NCBI GenBank assembly: GCA_014376805.1 | Contig: JACMQU010000003.1 | Location: 82,432 to 146,431, forward strand | Direction: 5' to 3' | From: Bacteroidia bacterium | Lineage (GTDB): Bacteria > Bacteroidota > Bacteroidia > UKL13-3 | DNA: 64,000 bases | Shown here: positions 28,501 through 37,806 of the stretch, in pieces | Layout: each line of letters starts with the position of its first letter | How positions within the stretch are numbered: position 1 is the stretch's first letter | Made by a program: the position numbers and the translations under genes | The notes under the pieces: generated by a model | What the model was told of the DNA's origin: nothing | The model's input: the letters and a program-made list of their open reading frames with translations, nothing else | Database searches by the model: none

Positions 28501-29473
28501 AAGTAAGGTTTCCATAGTTTGTTTGAGTAATGCTTTGCGTACCCGTAACAGCACCATAAATGATAGTGCTTAAAGAACTGATATTCCCAAACAATGGAAT
28601 GCCTGAGTTATTTAAGTAAAGAGTGGAGTTAGCAGCAACATCAATTCCGTTAACACTGCTCAATGCAAAAGCAGCCGGAATTATTAAATTGATGGCATGA
28701 ATACTATCCCCTAAAATGATTTTTGAACCCGCTCCAGTTACATCCCAAGTGCCCGTGAGGGTTGCATTTGTCTGGTTTCTTAAATTAAATATCTGGTTGA
28801 TCGCAGAAAAATTGCCGGGATTATTACCTGAAGATAATGTTGAATCATCTGTCCAACTGCCGGTAAGATTGCATGGGCCTGAACTTTTTAAGAAGTAATT
28901 GGTAATTAAATTAGTTGAGCTTGTATTTCCACTTATACTTATATTATTAATCCTGAAATTACCTGTTGATGATGCCCCATAACCCCATATTCTAAAGGTA
29001 ATTGTATTAGTTGTTGCAGCAATTGGCAAATTAGTATTAGTTGTAAAATTTAAAAGTGCTGATGTACTTGTATTAGCTGCACTGCTTAACAGGTTAATGC
29101 CTGCAGAGGTAAATCCATCTAAACTATATTGTACAGTAATAGTTTGTGGGCCACTTGAAGTTCTGCCGGCATCAAAACTAAAACTGCTTATAGTAGTTTG
29201 AAAATTTGCTGATGGTGAAATACTTACTTGCCAGTATTTGCCACTAACTGAAAATGTTGGAGAAGTAGACCAACTTGCCACACTTACCGCACCAGGACTT
29301 GCAATATAGGATATAGTTCCGCTACTTACCGATAGGGCAGTGGCTGTTATATTGGTAAGTAATCCGGTTTCATTATAATTGGCCGGAGCCGCAGACCAGT
29401 TCCATGATGCCACCTGAGCATGCACTGAACTATTTAGCAGGAACAAAATTAATATTGAAATGATTTGTTTCAT
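25592..29473 (-). CDS. Giant T9SS-secreted surface protein with beta-strand repeats
   Basis: A 1293-residue protein. The signal peptide MKQIISILILFLLNSSVHAQ is followed by a lamin-tail-like or concanavalin-like module (about 25-190, TISSFSFDAGRTSSGPQ, FRINNISISGN). Then come about 600 residues of serine/threonine/asparagine-rich repeated strands with recurring LTLSGG, LNFKG, LTVNGTLDLG turns, which suggests a beta-solenoid. A module with INTERYINANTRRNRFLAFPF follows, and the end is a type A Por sorting domain (AVYPNPFEEQFHIEL to GIYILKLYD). It is exported by the type IX system and probably attached to the surface. It could be an adhesin. The exact role is unknown. Confidence 0.85.
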   Translation of the reverse strand: MKQIISILILFLLNSSVHAQVASWNWSAAPANYNETGLLTNITATALSVSSGTISYIASPGAVSVASWSTSPTFSVSGKYWQVSISPSANFQTTISSFSFDAGRTSSGPQTITVQYSLDGFTSAGINLLSSAANTSTSALLNFTTNTNLPIAATTNTITFRIWGYGASSTGNFRINNISISGNTSSTNLITNYFLKSSGPCNLTGSWTDDSTLSSGNNPGNFSAINQIFNLRNQTNATLTGTWDVTGAGSKIILGDSIHAINLIIPAAFALSSVNGIDVAANSTLYLNNSGIPLFGNISSLSTIIYGAVTGTQSITQTNYGNLTLSGGGVRIFPNGIIRVSGTFDPGSFTSANNGTLQFNGSDGQIIPAFSYYHLNSTNNTRLLANGIIGIQGIFLPGSNYYTLGTSTLNFCGTSAQTIPALLTIEGVNYYNLTYTGTNRATLSDSITVSNNVTVTSGVLAITLSTKKILTIGGDLLINGGTIDFASTGATGAGEINLKGNLIQTTLFGTTTTANVGNGMLNFKGYKSNLTPQTISLFTTNSLNYTNLQIHYGTAVRLLSNLLLRRETTINLSYQGTLTVNGTLDLGIFTFNGGINNNTTNTFANFILNSKATLITSNSAGIQTGIGSNYLNRTFNDSASYIFNGASVSPFPTATQQPIFGVPYNITINASVTANRILNIAGTLNIAANIILTLDSFPLSFMFITGAGTLAVYTYSAIMVKGVPAISTGIGDNTLYFDSIHQTIGSLTIGSNNNPATATIGSTLNIKPGGVLNFGSAGLSNLFTSGNLTLKSNNTASASIANTFGSNITGNINTERYINANTRRNRFLAFPFISGVTLTDYRDDMWITGPGTGTGSPGATNYNSNGFHYTLANDTSVFTYNESKNNTASGTRWEGITNCSESLTSGTGYRLFYRGPVSQGITCIDGTKPLPESVCLGASGFIKTGTQIFTVNCSNGCINVAGTSATNLDDGWNLVANPYPSAIDWNALTGWTKSNIKQVIWIWNPINGSYGNWDGLTQTNGVHGIIASGQAFFVRANGASPSLSCTEYVKVNSNPSNLFKDGKKYFLSVKLIYDPYNNDECVIRFLANKKDTFNSDEEVIKLMNKNINIYSIPAPGQKISVNYLNSFDQLKTYKIKLGISTVKGSYKLQFDEIESFENAIIYLKDHFLNTTTKLNKLGYYSFDVNEDSLSQGENRFELLFNEKTLNIKEDLSNKSNIGAVYPNPFEEQFHIELYPDFNNVAYQLTDYVGKEICNGKIVQQKVFVNTHDLGSGIYILKLYDTLGNVQICKLIKL

Positions 29474-29854
29474 GTATAACAGTTTTTAAAATTATTTTGA
29501 CTGAAAATTAGTTAAGAATTTAAACAGGGTTCAGCCATATGTTTTATGCTGAACGGATGTTTTAAATTTTTAATAATGGGTTCAAAACTTAAATAATAAT
29601 GGTTTAAAAAGCTTAAGCTAAGTAAAGCACTTGCTTAAGCAAAATACATGTAGCAGGAAGTTTCTTTAAACAGATGTTATAAATTACATTATTAAAGAAA
29701 GCTTAAGAAAAATAATAGATCTCTTTGGCAGGTTCAAAGTAAATTGCTTCTGATTAAACAAACAAGTTTTGAAGGTGTATTAAATCCAATAAATAGGATT
29801 TAGATTAACTGAATTTATAATCTTTTATAGGAGTATTATTTGTTTGAACCAAAG
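29474..29854. other. Intergenic region with repeated GCTTAAG palindromes
   Basis: No gene is seen. Three copies of GCTTAAG occur: AGCTTAAGCT at 29610-29619, TGCTTAAGCA at 29632-29641 and GCTTAAG at 29701-29707. The first two are full palindromes 22 bases apart, upstream of the giant T9SS gene, and could be regulator sites. Confidence 0.35.
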
Positions 29855-30577
29855 TTAGAAGGTATAACATTTGTTGATTTTTTCTCTGCAGAAAGAAAAT
29901 GTTAATCCTATCGTTTGATTCCACATCCAGTTAAAATGTGGAGCACCATAATAGGAATTATTTCTATTGGAGGTCCATGCAATATTAGATTGTACATTTA
30001 AAGCAAACCGTTTGGTTAATTTAAAATTGAAGCCGAGACCTGCAGGAAGTATGAACTCATAAATACCTTCTTTGTCATTACCAAAGATTCCAAAAAAGGG
30101 AGTTTCAGAAAATGTTTGTACCCTTCGCAAACCAATTCCGAAAGTTAAGTAAGGAATAAAGCGAACATTATTTCCTCTTGGCCAGAATTTCCATCTTGGG
30201 GTAAATTCTAAACCACTTGCTTTGTGGTGAAAATGATGGCCCGAATCTGAACTTCCGAAATAACCCCATTCTCCATGATATGCTTTTAACGACCAGTCAA
30301 AATTTTCATCATGATATTTATTGATGGAACCAAATGATATACCCGGACTATTTTTACCCAAAGGGTTACCGATATTAGTTCCTATTTCATGACTAGTAAG
30401 ATCAAATTGAAAAAAACCTATTCCCATGTTGCCCGCATATTCAGAGATACCAATTCCACCTGTTATACTCCACTTGCACGCTGGCTCACACAAACTTTTG
30501 TCCTGTGCGCTTAATTTGGCAAAGAAAAAAACAAGCAGAAATGTTATAAGAAGCCTGGTAGATCTAGTTATTAACAT
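29855..30577 (-). CDS. Predicted outer-membrane beta-barrel protein
   Basis: A 240-residue protein from the ATG at 30577, chosen because it gives a normal signal peptide (LLITFLLVFFFAKLSAQ); an upstream ATG adds 22 residues. The mature protein has one cysteine pair near its start (CEPACKW). Amphipathic strands such as YLTFGIGLRRVQTFSE, LPAGLGFNFKLTKRFALNV and QTIGLTFSF are typical of eight-stranded barrels. A histidine-rich loop (SGHHFHHK) is notable and may bind metal. It is alone, downstream on the strand of no obvious partner. Confidence 0.6.
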   Translation of the reverse strand: MLITRSTRLLITFLLVFFFAKLSAQDKSLCEPACKWSITGGIGISEYAGNMGIGFFQFDLTSHEIGTNIGNPLGKNSPGISFGSINKYHDENFDWSLKAYHGEWGYFGSSDSGHHFHHKASGLEFTPRWKFWPRGNNVRFIPYLTFGIGLRRVQTFSETPFFGIFGNDKEGIYEFILPAGLGFNFKLTKRFALNVQSNIAWTSNRNNSYYGAPHFNWMWNQTIGLTFSFCREKINKCYTF

Positions 30578-31017
30578 ATTGCTTTTAAAATTGATAATAG
30601 TTTTATAAAATAATGGTTTTTTAAACCGTGTTAAATATGTCAAAAATTATACCTGTTAAATTCTGGCTAATGGGTTTAAAATAAAAACGTATAAAATTAA
30701 TCTTAAGGGTAAATAAACTCTACTTCTTAAAAGATTGGGTATTTTTTTAGATTTTATTTTGCTGATTTTTAAGAATAGCGTTTGGCTTATTAAAAAAGCT
30801 AAATGTGTAAAATATTCTACAATGGGATAATTTTAAACATGAATTTTTATAATTTTGAATTCTAACCCATTTTATTTCATATTAATTTATGATAACGTAT
30901 TTTTTTAGATTATGCCGAATTCATTTTTAATACAGGTTATCCTCATAAATTTATTTTTTTTTGTGGATAGTGTTTTTACATTTTACAATAGCTTTGCTAA
31001 CTACCGAGAACAGATGA
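30578..31017. other. AT-rich divergent promoter region
   Basis: A 440-base gene-free stretch between the divergent barrel gene and parC. It is very AT-rich and contains the parC -7 box; otherwise nothing is recognised. Confidence 0.4.
30989..30996 (+). promoter_or_regulatory. parC -7 box
   Basis: TAGCTTTG matches TAnnTTTG and lies 22 bases before the parC ATG. A TTTG at 30960-30963 is 25 bases upstream, a longer spacing than the usual 19-21. Confidence 0.5.
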
Positions 31018-33705
31018 ATGGACGATAACAATAAAGATAATAACCTTAATAATCCTGTTAATGAAAAGCCACAGGAGTATCAAATAACAGCAGTTAATGG
31101 TTTATATGAAAACTGGTTTCTGGATTATGCTTCCTATGTAATTCTTGAACGTGCAGTACCTGCTATTGATGATGGACTTAAACCTGTGCAAAGACGTATT
31201 ATGCATTCTATGAAGGAAATGGATGATGGTAGGTTTAACAAAGTAGCCAACATAATAGGACAAACAATGCAGTATCATCCGCATGGAGATGCTGCTATAG
31301 GGGATGCGCTGGTAAACCTGGGGCAGAAAGATCTGTTGATGGAAACACAGGGAAACTGGGGTGATGTGAGAACCGGAGATTCTGCCGCAGCTCCTCGTTA
31401 TATTGAAGCCCGCTTATCTAAATTTGCTTTAGAAGTTGCGTTCAATAAACAAACAACTTTCTGGCAAAACTCTTATGATGGACGGAAGAAAGAACCTGTT
31501 GCACTGCCCATGAAATTTCCATTATTGCTGGCTCAAGGGGTTGAAGGGATAGCTGTAGGTTTGGCTACAAAAGTAATGCCCCACAATTTCTGTGAATTAA
31601 TACTGGCTTCCATAGATCTGTTAAAGGGCAAAAAAGTTGAACTCTTTCCAGATTTTGCTACCGGTGGAACTGTGGATGTGGCAAACTATAACCAGGGTAG
31701 AAAGGGTGGAAAAGTAAGGGTAAGAGCCCGCATTGAAGAGTCTGATAAAAAAACATTGTTCGTAAGGGATGTTCCTTATGCTACTACAACTAATCAACTC
31801 ATCGATTCAATAATAAAGGCCAACGATTCAGGTAAAATTAAGATCAAAAAGGTGATTGATAATACCGCCAAAGATGTTGAAGTAGAAATACAACTTGCTC
31901 CTGGTGTATCGCCCGATAAAACGATTGATGCCTTATATGCATTTACTGATTGTGAAATTAGTATTTCGCCAAATGCCTGTGTAATTGTTGATGATAAACC
32001 CATGTTCCTTGGCGTTGATGAGTTATTGCAGATTTCTACAGAAAAAACTAAAGAACTGCTTCGGCAGGAGCTTGAAATTAAAAAAGGAGAACTTGAAGAA
32101 CAATGGCATTACAGCAGTATTGAAAAAATATTTATTGAGAAAAGAATTTATCGGGATATTGAAGAAAGCGAAAGTTTTGAAGAAGTAATTGAAGTGATCT
32201 GGAAGGGCATGAACAAATTTAAAAAATTGTTTAGGCGTGAATTAACGGAGAATGATATTTTAAGATTAACGGAGATCAGAATTAAACGAATTTCTAAGTA
32301 TGATTCATTTAGGGCAGATGAGATCATGAAAGGTTTAGAGGCTCAGCTAACACAGGTTATGCATGATTTGGAAAATCTGAAAATATATGCAATTAAATAT
32401 TTTGAAAATTTGCTGAAGAAATACAGTAAGGGCCGCGAACGTAAAACTGAAATAAGAACTTTTGATACGATTGATTCAAAAACCGTTGCTATTGCTAATC
32501 AAAAATTATATGTAAACCGTGCAGAAGGCTTTGTAGGATATGGATTAAAAAAGGATGAATATCTCTGTGACTGTTCTGATATTGACGACATCATTGTGTT
32601 TAGAAAAGATGGAAAAATGGTGGTTAGTAAAGTACAGGAAAAAGCGTTTATTGGCAAAGATATTATACATGTAGATGTGTTTAGAAAAAATGATGAACGC
32701 CGTATTTATAATATGATTTACCTGGATGGAAAAACCAAAGTCAGTTATGCAAAACGATTTCCGGTAACGGGTATAACCAGAGATAAAGAATATGATTTGT
32801 CTCAGGGTACTTCTAATTCCAGGGTATTGTATTTTACGGCTAATCCTTCTGGTGAAGCCGAAGTGGTAAACATTACTCTTAGTCCGTTAAGTCATGCCAG
32901 AAAATTAAGTTTTGATTTTGATTTTACTGAACTTACCATTAAAGGAAGAAGTGTACAGGGAAATATTATTAGTAAATACCTTGTTAAAGGGATCAAATTA
33001 AAATCGAAAGGAATATCTACCTTAGGTGGAATTAATTTGTGGTATGATGATGCCATAGGTAGAATTAACAACAATGAACATGGCAATTATCTGGGTAATT
33101 TTTTAGGAAGTGATCTGATATTGTCTGTCTACAAAGATGGCAATTATGAACTAACTAATTTTGATACCAGCAATCATTATGAGTATGAACAATTATTGCA
33201 TATCTGCAAATTTAAAGCAAATCGCTCCATCAGTATTGTTTATTATGATGCGAAAGTAAAACACTACACAATCAAGCGATTTTTGATTGAAACCCTAACC
33301 CTCAATAAAAAATTCCTTTGTATTGCTGAGGAAAAGGGGAATTATATTTTATTAGCTACAGACTATAAAAACCCTATTGTTATTTTGAGTACCGGAAAAG
33401 GAAAGACACTGGTGGAAATGCAAATTAACCTTGTTGAATTTATTGAAGTGAAAGGCTGGAAGAGTATAGGTAATAAATTTGCCGGGCCTGATTTAAGTAA
33501 ACTGGAACTATTACCACCAGATCCGCAAGATGAATTGGAAGAGGCTATTCAGGATGTGGCCGGCACGCTGGTTAATGAAGATCTTTTTAGTGAAGAGGAG
33601 GAGAAAATAAAGAAATTGTTAGCAGATGATAGCGAAATGGAAAGCCATAAGAATAAACATAAAGGAAAACCTTCTAAAGATTCTGAACAACCTAAACTAT
33701 TTTAA
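31018..33705 (+). CDS. parC: DNA topoisomerase IV subunit A
   Basis: An 895-residue type IIA topoisomerase A subunit. The N-terminal domain begins YASYVILERAVPAIDDGLKP. The catalytic tyrosine is Y128 in SAAAPRYIEARLS, and PVALPMKFPLLLAQGVEGIAVG follows. The C-terminal beta-pinwheel is weakly conserved and lacks the GyrA-box (QRRGGKG), so ParC fits better than GyrA. A charged tail ends the protein. It decatenates daughter chromosomes with ParE, which is not in this window. Confidence 0.92.
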   Translation: MDDNNKDNNLNNPVNEKPQEYQITAVNGLYENWFLDYASYVILERAVPAIDDGLKPVQRRIMHSMKEMDDGRFNKVANIIGQTMQYHPHGDAAIGDALVNLGQKDLLMETQGNWGDVRTGDSAAAPRYIEARLSKFALEVAFNKQTTFWQNSYDGRKKEPVALPMKFPLLLAQGVEGIAVGLATKVMPHNFCELILASIDLLKGKKVELFPDFATGGTVDVANYNQGRKGGKVRVRARIEESDKKTLFVRDVPYATTTNQLIDSIIKANDSGKIKIKKVIDNTAKDVEVEIQLAPGVSPDKTIDALYAFTDCEISISPNACVIVDDKPMFLGVDELLQISTEKTKELLRQELEIKKGELEEQWHYSSIEKIFIEKRIYRDIEESESFEEVIEVIWKGMNKFKKLFRRELTENDILRLTEIRIKRISKYDSFRADEIMKGLEAQLTQVMHDLENLKIYAIKYFENLLKKYSKGRERKTEIRTFDTIDSKTVAIANQKLYVNRAEGFVGYGLKKDEYLCDCSDIDDIIVFRKDGKMVVSKVQEKAFIGKDIIHVDVFRKNDERRIYNMIYLDGKTKVSYAKRFPVTGITRDKEYDLSQGTSNSRVLYFTANPSGEAEVVNITLSPLSHARKLSFDFDFTELTIKGRSVQGNIISKYLVKGIKLKSKGISTLGGINLWYDDAIGRINNNEHGNYLGNFLGSDLILSVYKDGNYELTNFDTSNHYEYEQLLHICKFKANRSISIVYYDAKVKHYTIKRFLIETLTLNKKFLCIAEEKGNYILLATDYKNPIVILSTGKGKTLVEMQINLVEFIEVKGWKSIGNKFAGPDLSKLELLPPDPQDELEEAIQDVAGTLVNEDLFSEEEEKIKKLLADDSEMESHKNKHKGKPSKDSEQPKLF

Positions 33706-33825
33706 AGTAGGTTAAACAGACTATTTGTAAATTTTTTATGAAACTTTATAGTTCTTAAATTTATTATTAGTTACGTGTTGATCCAACTATAATTTTTAAA
33801 TTAAGTTGTTCAGGCTGATTGGTGT

Positions 33826-34176
33826 TTATAAGGTAGTTTTTTGTCCCACTTCAGGCAGGTCTTCATATCTGATCCCATGATGAGACTCGGTATATATACA
33901 TTTGCCTTTCTCAATAACAAGTACCTGCGGAGATTCATGTTCAACATTATAATGCGTAGCAAGTTTATTTGAAATATCTCTGTGAATGAGAAGATCCAGG
34001 TAATAAGGTTTTAATTTATTCTGATCCGATTCTTTCCAGTTACTTTCAAGTCTGTTTAATACAGAGGTGCTAATGCTGCAACGAGTGCTGTGTTTTAATA
34101 TAATTACCTTCCGATGTGCAGATTCAGCATCAATTTCTTTTATTTGATCTATACTGGTGAGTTGATTCCATATCAT
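33826..34176 (-). CDS. ytxJ: Bacillithiol-system redox protein YtxJ
   Basis: A 116-residue thioredoxin-fold protein. The single active cysteine is in KHSTRCSIST (about residue 33), the monothiol motif that defines YtxJ, with the cis-proline region ESPQVLVIEKGK near residue 83. YtxJ acts as a bacilliredoxin, removing bacillithiol from proteins. It suggests the organism uses bacillithiol. It is on its own, opposite the end of parC. Confidence 0.88.
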   Translation of the reverse strand: MIWNQLTSIDQIKEIDAESAHRKVIILKHSTRCSISTSVLNRLESNWKESDQNKLKPYYLDLLIHRDISNKLATHYNVEHESPQVLVIEKGKCIYTESHHGIRYEDLPEVGQKTTL

Positions 34177-34271
34177 AATTTTCTTCTCTGTTAAAATTCA
34201 TAATGTTAAACACTAATTATTTAATTGCTTAGCCATTTAACCTAAATTGCAATTTATTTAATTGTTTGCTT

Positions 34272-35105
34272 TTACTTTAAGTTAGCCTTTATAAAAACCA
34301 TTGTTTTAGCATGTGCATCTTCAGCAAACTGATGGTTGTGTTTTGGGTTACTTGGATTTGCAAAAGCATGGTCAGCATCATAATTATGTACTATAAGTTT
34401 TTTTCCTGCCTTTTTCATATTCTCTTCAAAAGTTTTTACCAGGCCTACATTTATAAATTTGTCCTGCAATCCAAAAATACCCAGCACCGGGCAATTTAAT
34501 GTTTTAAGGCGATCTATATTCAATTCAGGCATACCATAATATATAACACATGCTTTAGCCTGAGTGCGGGCAATAAGTGCACATTGTAAACTCCAGGCTC
34601 CGCCCAGGCACCAGCCAGTTGTTGCCAGGTGTTTGTCTGAACCCACATAGCCTAGTAAACCTTTAATTATTTGTGAGCCCCGTTCCTGCGTTAACCTGGC
34701 TAAAAGACCTTGAGCATTGGGAACATCAGTGGCTATTGCTCCGTCATATAAATCAACGGCATATACGGTTACATCTGGCATTTCATTTGCAAAACGTTCT
34801 GCCTCCTGTTTTATATAATCGTTTAATCCCCACCATTCATGAAAAACAAAAAGTACTTTTTTACCCGGTTGTTTTGCTCTAATCATATATGCTGCTCCGT
34901 TCATTCCTGCAATGGTAGGAAACGTTATCATTTCCCCTTTTTGATCTTGTAACACAAATGGTTCGGGTGCAAGGTGAGCCAGAGCAAAATTTTGATTCAT
35001 AGCAAGCGTAACTGTTTTTTGTGTAACGCTTAAATCGCAGCAACTGTGTTGTTGTGCAATGGCAATATTACTTGTAACTAGTAAAAGGAAAAGAAGTTTT
35101 TTCAT
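34272..35105 (-). CDS. Secreted dienelactone hydrolase family protein
   Basis: A 277-residue alpha/beta hydrolase with a signal peptide (MKKLLFLLLVTSNIAIAQ). The family features are VFHEWWGLNDYIKQEAERFA, the nucleophile cysteine in GWCLGGAWS, FGLQDKFIN with the catalytic aspartate, and the histidine in YDADHAFANPSN. It is periplasmic or lipid-free secreted. The real substrate is unlikely to be a chlorinated dienelactone. It stands upstream of nothing related; trxB follows divergently spaced on the same strand. Confidence 0.9.
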   Translation of the reverse strand: MKKLLFLLLVTSNIAIAQQHSCCDLSVTQKTVTLAMNQNFALAHLAPEPFVLQDQKGEMITFPTIAGMNGAAYMIRAKQPGKKVLFVFHEWWGLNDYIKQEAERFANEMPDVTVYAVDLYDGAIATDVPNAQGLLARLTQERGSQIIKGLLGYVGSDKHLATTGWCLGGAWSLQCALIARTQAKACVIYYGMPELNIDRLKTLNCPVLGIFGLQDKFINVGLVKTFEENMKKAGKKLIVHNYDADHAFANPSNPKHNHQFAEDAHAKTMVFIKANLK

Positions 35106-35161
35106 GTTAATATAATTTTATAAGTTGATAATATTATTGAAAGCAGTTATAGATTCAATTA

Positions 35162-36109
35162 TTAATAATCAGCTTTAGCGGCAAGATAACGCTCGGCATC
35201 AAGTGCAGCAATACAACCGCTTCCCGCAGCAGTTACAGCCTGTCGGTAAACTTTATCCTGTGCATCTCCACAGGCAAATACTCCTTCAATATTTGTTTTG
35301 CTTGTGCCTGGTGTGGTTTTTAAATAACCTGTTTCATCCATTTCTAAAAAGCCTTTAAAAATGTCTGTATTGGGGTGATGTCCGATCGCTACAAAAAAAC
35401 CGGATAAATCAACTGTAGTCATTTCTCCGGTAACATGGTTTTTAAAACGGGCACCCGATACTTTTTCTTCACCAAGTATTTCATCGGTTTCAGTATTAAA
35501 AAGCACTTCTATATTATGCGTATTTAAAACGCGGTGTTGCATGGCTTTAGAAGCACGAAACTCATTTCTGCGTACAATCATATAAACCTTGCTGCATATT
35601 TTAGCCAGGTACGAAGCTTCTTCACAAGCAGTATCTCCGGCCCCAACAATGGCAACCTCCTTACCTTTAAAAAAGAACCCATCGCATACCGCACAGGCAC
35701 TAACTCCTCTGCCGTTTAATTTTTCTTCAGATGGTATCCCAAGCCATTTGGCACTGGCACCAGTTGCTATAATAATTGTATCGGCAAGCAGTTCCTTACT
35801 TTCATCAGCAATTACTTTAAAAGGTGCTTTTCCGTTAAAATCAACCGAAGTAATCATACCATAACGCACATCCGTTCCAAATCTTTCGGCTTGTTTACGA
35901 AATAATTCCATCATTTCCGGCCCCATAATTCCATCAGGATAACCCGGATAATTTTCTACATCTGTAGTTATCGTTAACTGACCGCCGGGCTGCATACCAG
36001 CATACATTATGGGTTTCATATCAGCGCGGGCAGCATAAATTGCGGCAGTATAGCCGGCAGGGCCGCTACCTATAATAAGGCATTCAATATGTTCGATGAT
36101 TTCACTCAT
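35162..36109 (-). CDS. trxB: Thioredoxin-disulfide reductase
   Basis: A 315-residue FAD/NADPH flavoenzyme. It has GSGPAGYTAAIYAAR (FAD), the redox pair in SACAVCDGFF, GAGDTACEEASYLA (NADPH) and GVFACGDAQDKVYRQ (FAD). All are intact and the length is normal. It keeps thioredoxin reduced in the cytoplasm. The gene stands alone. Confidence 0.97.
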   Translation of the reverse strand: MSEIIEHIECLIIGSGPAGYTAAIYAARADMKPIMYAGMQPGGQLTITTDVENYPGYPDGIMGPEMMELFRKQAERFGTDVRYGMITSVDFNGKAPFKVIADESKELLADTIIIATGASAKWLGIPSEEKLNGRGVSACAVCDGFFFKGKEVAIVGAGDTACEEASYLAKICSKVYMIVRRNEFRASKAMQHRVLNTHNIEVLFNTETDEILGEEKVSGARFKNHVTGEMTTVDLSGFFVAIGHHPNTDIFKGFLEMDETGYLKTTPGTSKTNIEGVFACGDAQDKVYRQAVTAAGSGCIAALDAERYLAAKADY

Positions 36110-36778
36110 TTTATTTATTTTAGGTTCAATGTTAAATTAAATTATGTTTGCGTTTTTAACAAGTTATAAGATTAACAAAAGCAGTAGTTTTTAGTTTGGG
36201 CCTTAGAGAAATGGGAATGCTATACCTTAAATTGCTAACCCCGGTTTTTTTTTATATTATTTTTTGAACCACTTTGGAGTTTTTTTCTTGTAAAAAATTC
36301 TAATTCTTTTATCATTCTTAAATTTAAAATGAGCTATCATTTTTAAAAGATGAACAAACTTTAGAGTTATTGAAAAAGTAAGTCTGACAACCGTATTTTA
36401 AGGCCTCAAAAAGTAAATTAGGGAACCTGTAATACTTTGATTGCATAATTGCACTTATGATAGTTTTTTTGCCGGAACTGTTTGGTACGGCTAATATTCT
36501 TAATCTTAGCATTTCACTTTTATCAAACAAAAGTTTTCAAATAAACAATTAAAATTTACTCATTTATTAGCTATACCCGTCAGCAATTTTTTTTTACAAC
36601 CCATCCATCATATACAACACTTACGAAGCCCATTACGTGCGTTGCTTCTTTGGCGGCTTACTGCAAAGATAAGAAATTACTGAAATATATTTTGTTTTGT
36701 GCCAATATTATATAGCCAAAAATCAAATTTTTATTTAGCTTGCCTGATCCAAAATTGATGGTTTTTCTACTCCGTATT
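36110..36778. other. Long intergenic region with a degenerate P-loop ORF
   Basis: Apart from the short ORF at 36324-36530 and a minus-strand box TATCTTTG (complement of 36664-36671), nothing is recognised. The region is AT-rich and shows no repeats. It may be the remains of a lost gene pair. Confidence 0.35.
36324..36530 (-). pseudogene. Degenerate P-loop fragment, zeta-toxin-like
   Basis: A 68-codon frame has MLRLRILAVPNSSGKKTII near its start. It resembles the GPNGSGKST P-loop that opens zeta-toxin-like kinases, but two glycines are replaced (VPNSSGKK) and the frame ends soon after. No second kinase motif follows. I read it as a remnant, though chance resemblance in an AT-rich region is possible. 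Confidence 0.3.
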
Positions 36779-37789
36779 TTAAATCCCTAACCATTCTTTA
36801 GCGGTATCTCTAAGTAGTTTTACCTTGGTTTCTTCATCAATTGATTTCATTAACTCAATAAATTTACCATGTTCAAGATCGCCAAGGGGAAAAGGGAAAT
36901 CAGATCCCATTGCAATTTTGCCGGCACCAAACATTTTTAACAAAAACGAGAATGTTTCTTCATCATGCACGAGTGAATCTATATAAAATTTATCGGTATA
37001 TGTTCTGGGATCAGCCACTTTATGAATGTTACACAAATCGGGGCGGGCATGGTATGCGTGCGATATCCGTCCGATGGTTTGAGGAAAGCATCCACCGCCG
37101 TGGGCAAACAATACGCGAAGCTTTGGGTACTTATCAAAAATACCGCCAAATAACATGCTGCAGATAGCAAGCGAAGTTTCTGCCGGCATGCCTATTAACC
37201 AAGGTAAAAAATAATTGGGCATCTTTTCTTGTCCCATCATATCCCAAGGGTGCACAAAAATACACATACCCAGTTTTTCGGCAGTCTCATAAAAAGGATA
37301 ATAATAGGGATCGTCGAGGTTGCGGTGTTTAATATGCGTCCCAATCTCTACACCCGGCAAGTTCAGTTCATATTTACAACGTGATAATTCCTCACAGGCA
37401 AGGGTTATATCCTGCATGGGTAAAGTTCCAAGGCCAACAAAACGCGTTGGGTAGTTTTCCTGTATTTTAGCTACATGGTTATTATAATATTTAGCCCAAT
37501 CATGCGTGTGTTCTGGTTTGGCCCAATAATAAAATAAAACAGGTACAATAGATAAAGCCATCAATTGCACATCTTGTTTATCCATGTGTTCAATAATAAC
37601 TTCCGGGTTCCAGCACAACTCATCAATCGTTCTGAAAAACGTGCCATCTGCGAGCATCATATTTGCTCTTCCGGGTTGAAAATGATCCAGGTAAATAAAC
37701 TCATCGCCATAGCCATATTTATCTTTTAGGTTGGGCATAAATTCTGGCAGGATATGGGCGTGTACGTCAATCTTTTTATAACGGGTCAT
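36779..37789 (-). CDS. ACMSD-like amidohydrolase (aminocarboxymuconate-semialdehyde decarboxylase)
   Basis: A 336-residue member of amidohydrolase family 2. DVHAHILPEF near the start gives the HxH metal ligands, FVHPWDMMGQEKMPNYFLPW matches ACMSD closely, LFAHGGGCFPQTIGR carries another histidine, and MGSDFPFPLGD carries the metal aspartate. ACMSD removes carbon dioxide from the kynurenine-pathway semialdehyde; no other kynurenine genes are in the window. It follows AIM24 by 17 bases on the same strand and is probably co-transcribed with it. Confidence 0.82.
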   Translation of the reverse strand: MTRYKKIDVHAHILPEFMPNLKDKYGYGDEFIYLDHFQPGRANMMLADGTFFRTIDELCWNPEVIIEHMDKQDVQLMALSIVPVLFYYWAKPEHTHDWAKYYNNHVAKIQENYPTRFVGLGTLPMQDITLACEELSRCKYELNLPGVEIGTHIKHRNLDDPYYYPFYETAEKLGMCIFVHPWDMMGQEKMPNYFLPWLIGMPAETSLAICSMLFGGIFDKYPKLRVLFAHGGGCFPQTIGRISHAYHARPDLCNIHKVADPRTYTDKFYIDSLVHDEETFSFLLKMFGAGKIAMGSDFPFPLGDLEHGKFIELMKSIDEETKVKLLRDTAKEWLGI

Positions 37790-37806
37790 AGGTTCAAACC
37801 TAAAGA

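Noticed and set aside
33706..33825. Possible terminator after parC
   Set aside because: No stem of useful length is visible; only AT-rich sequence.
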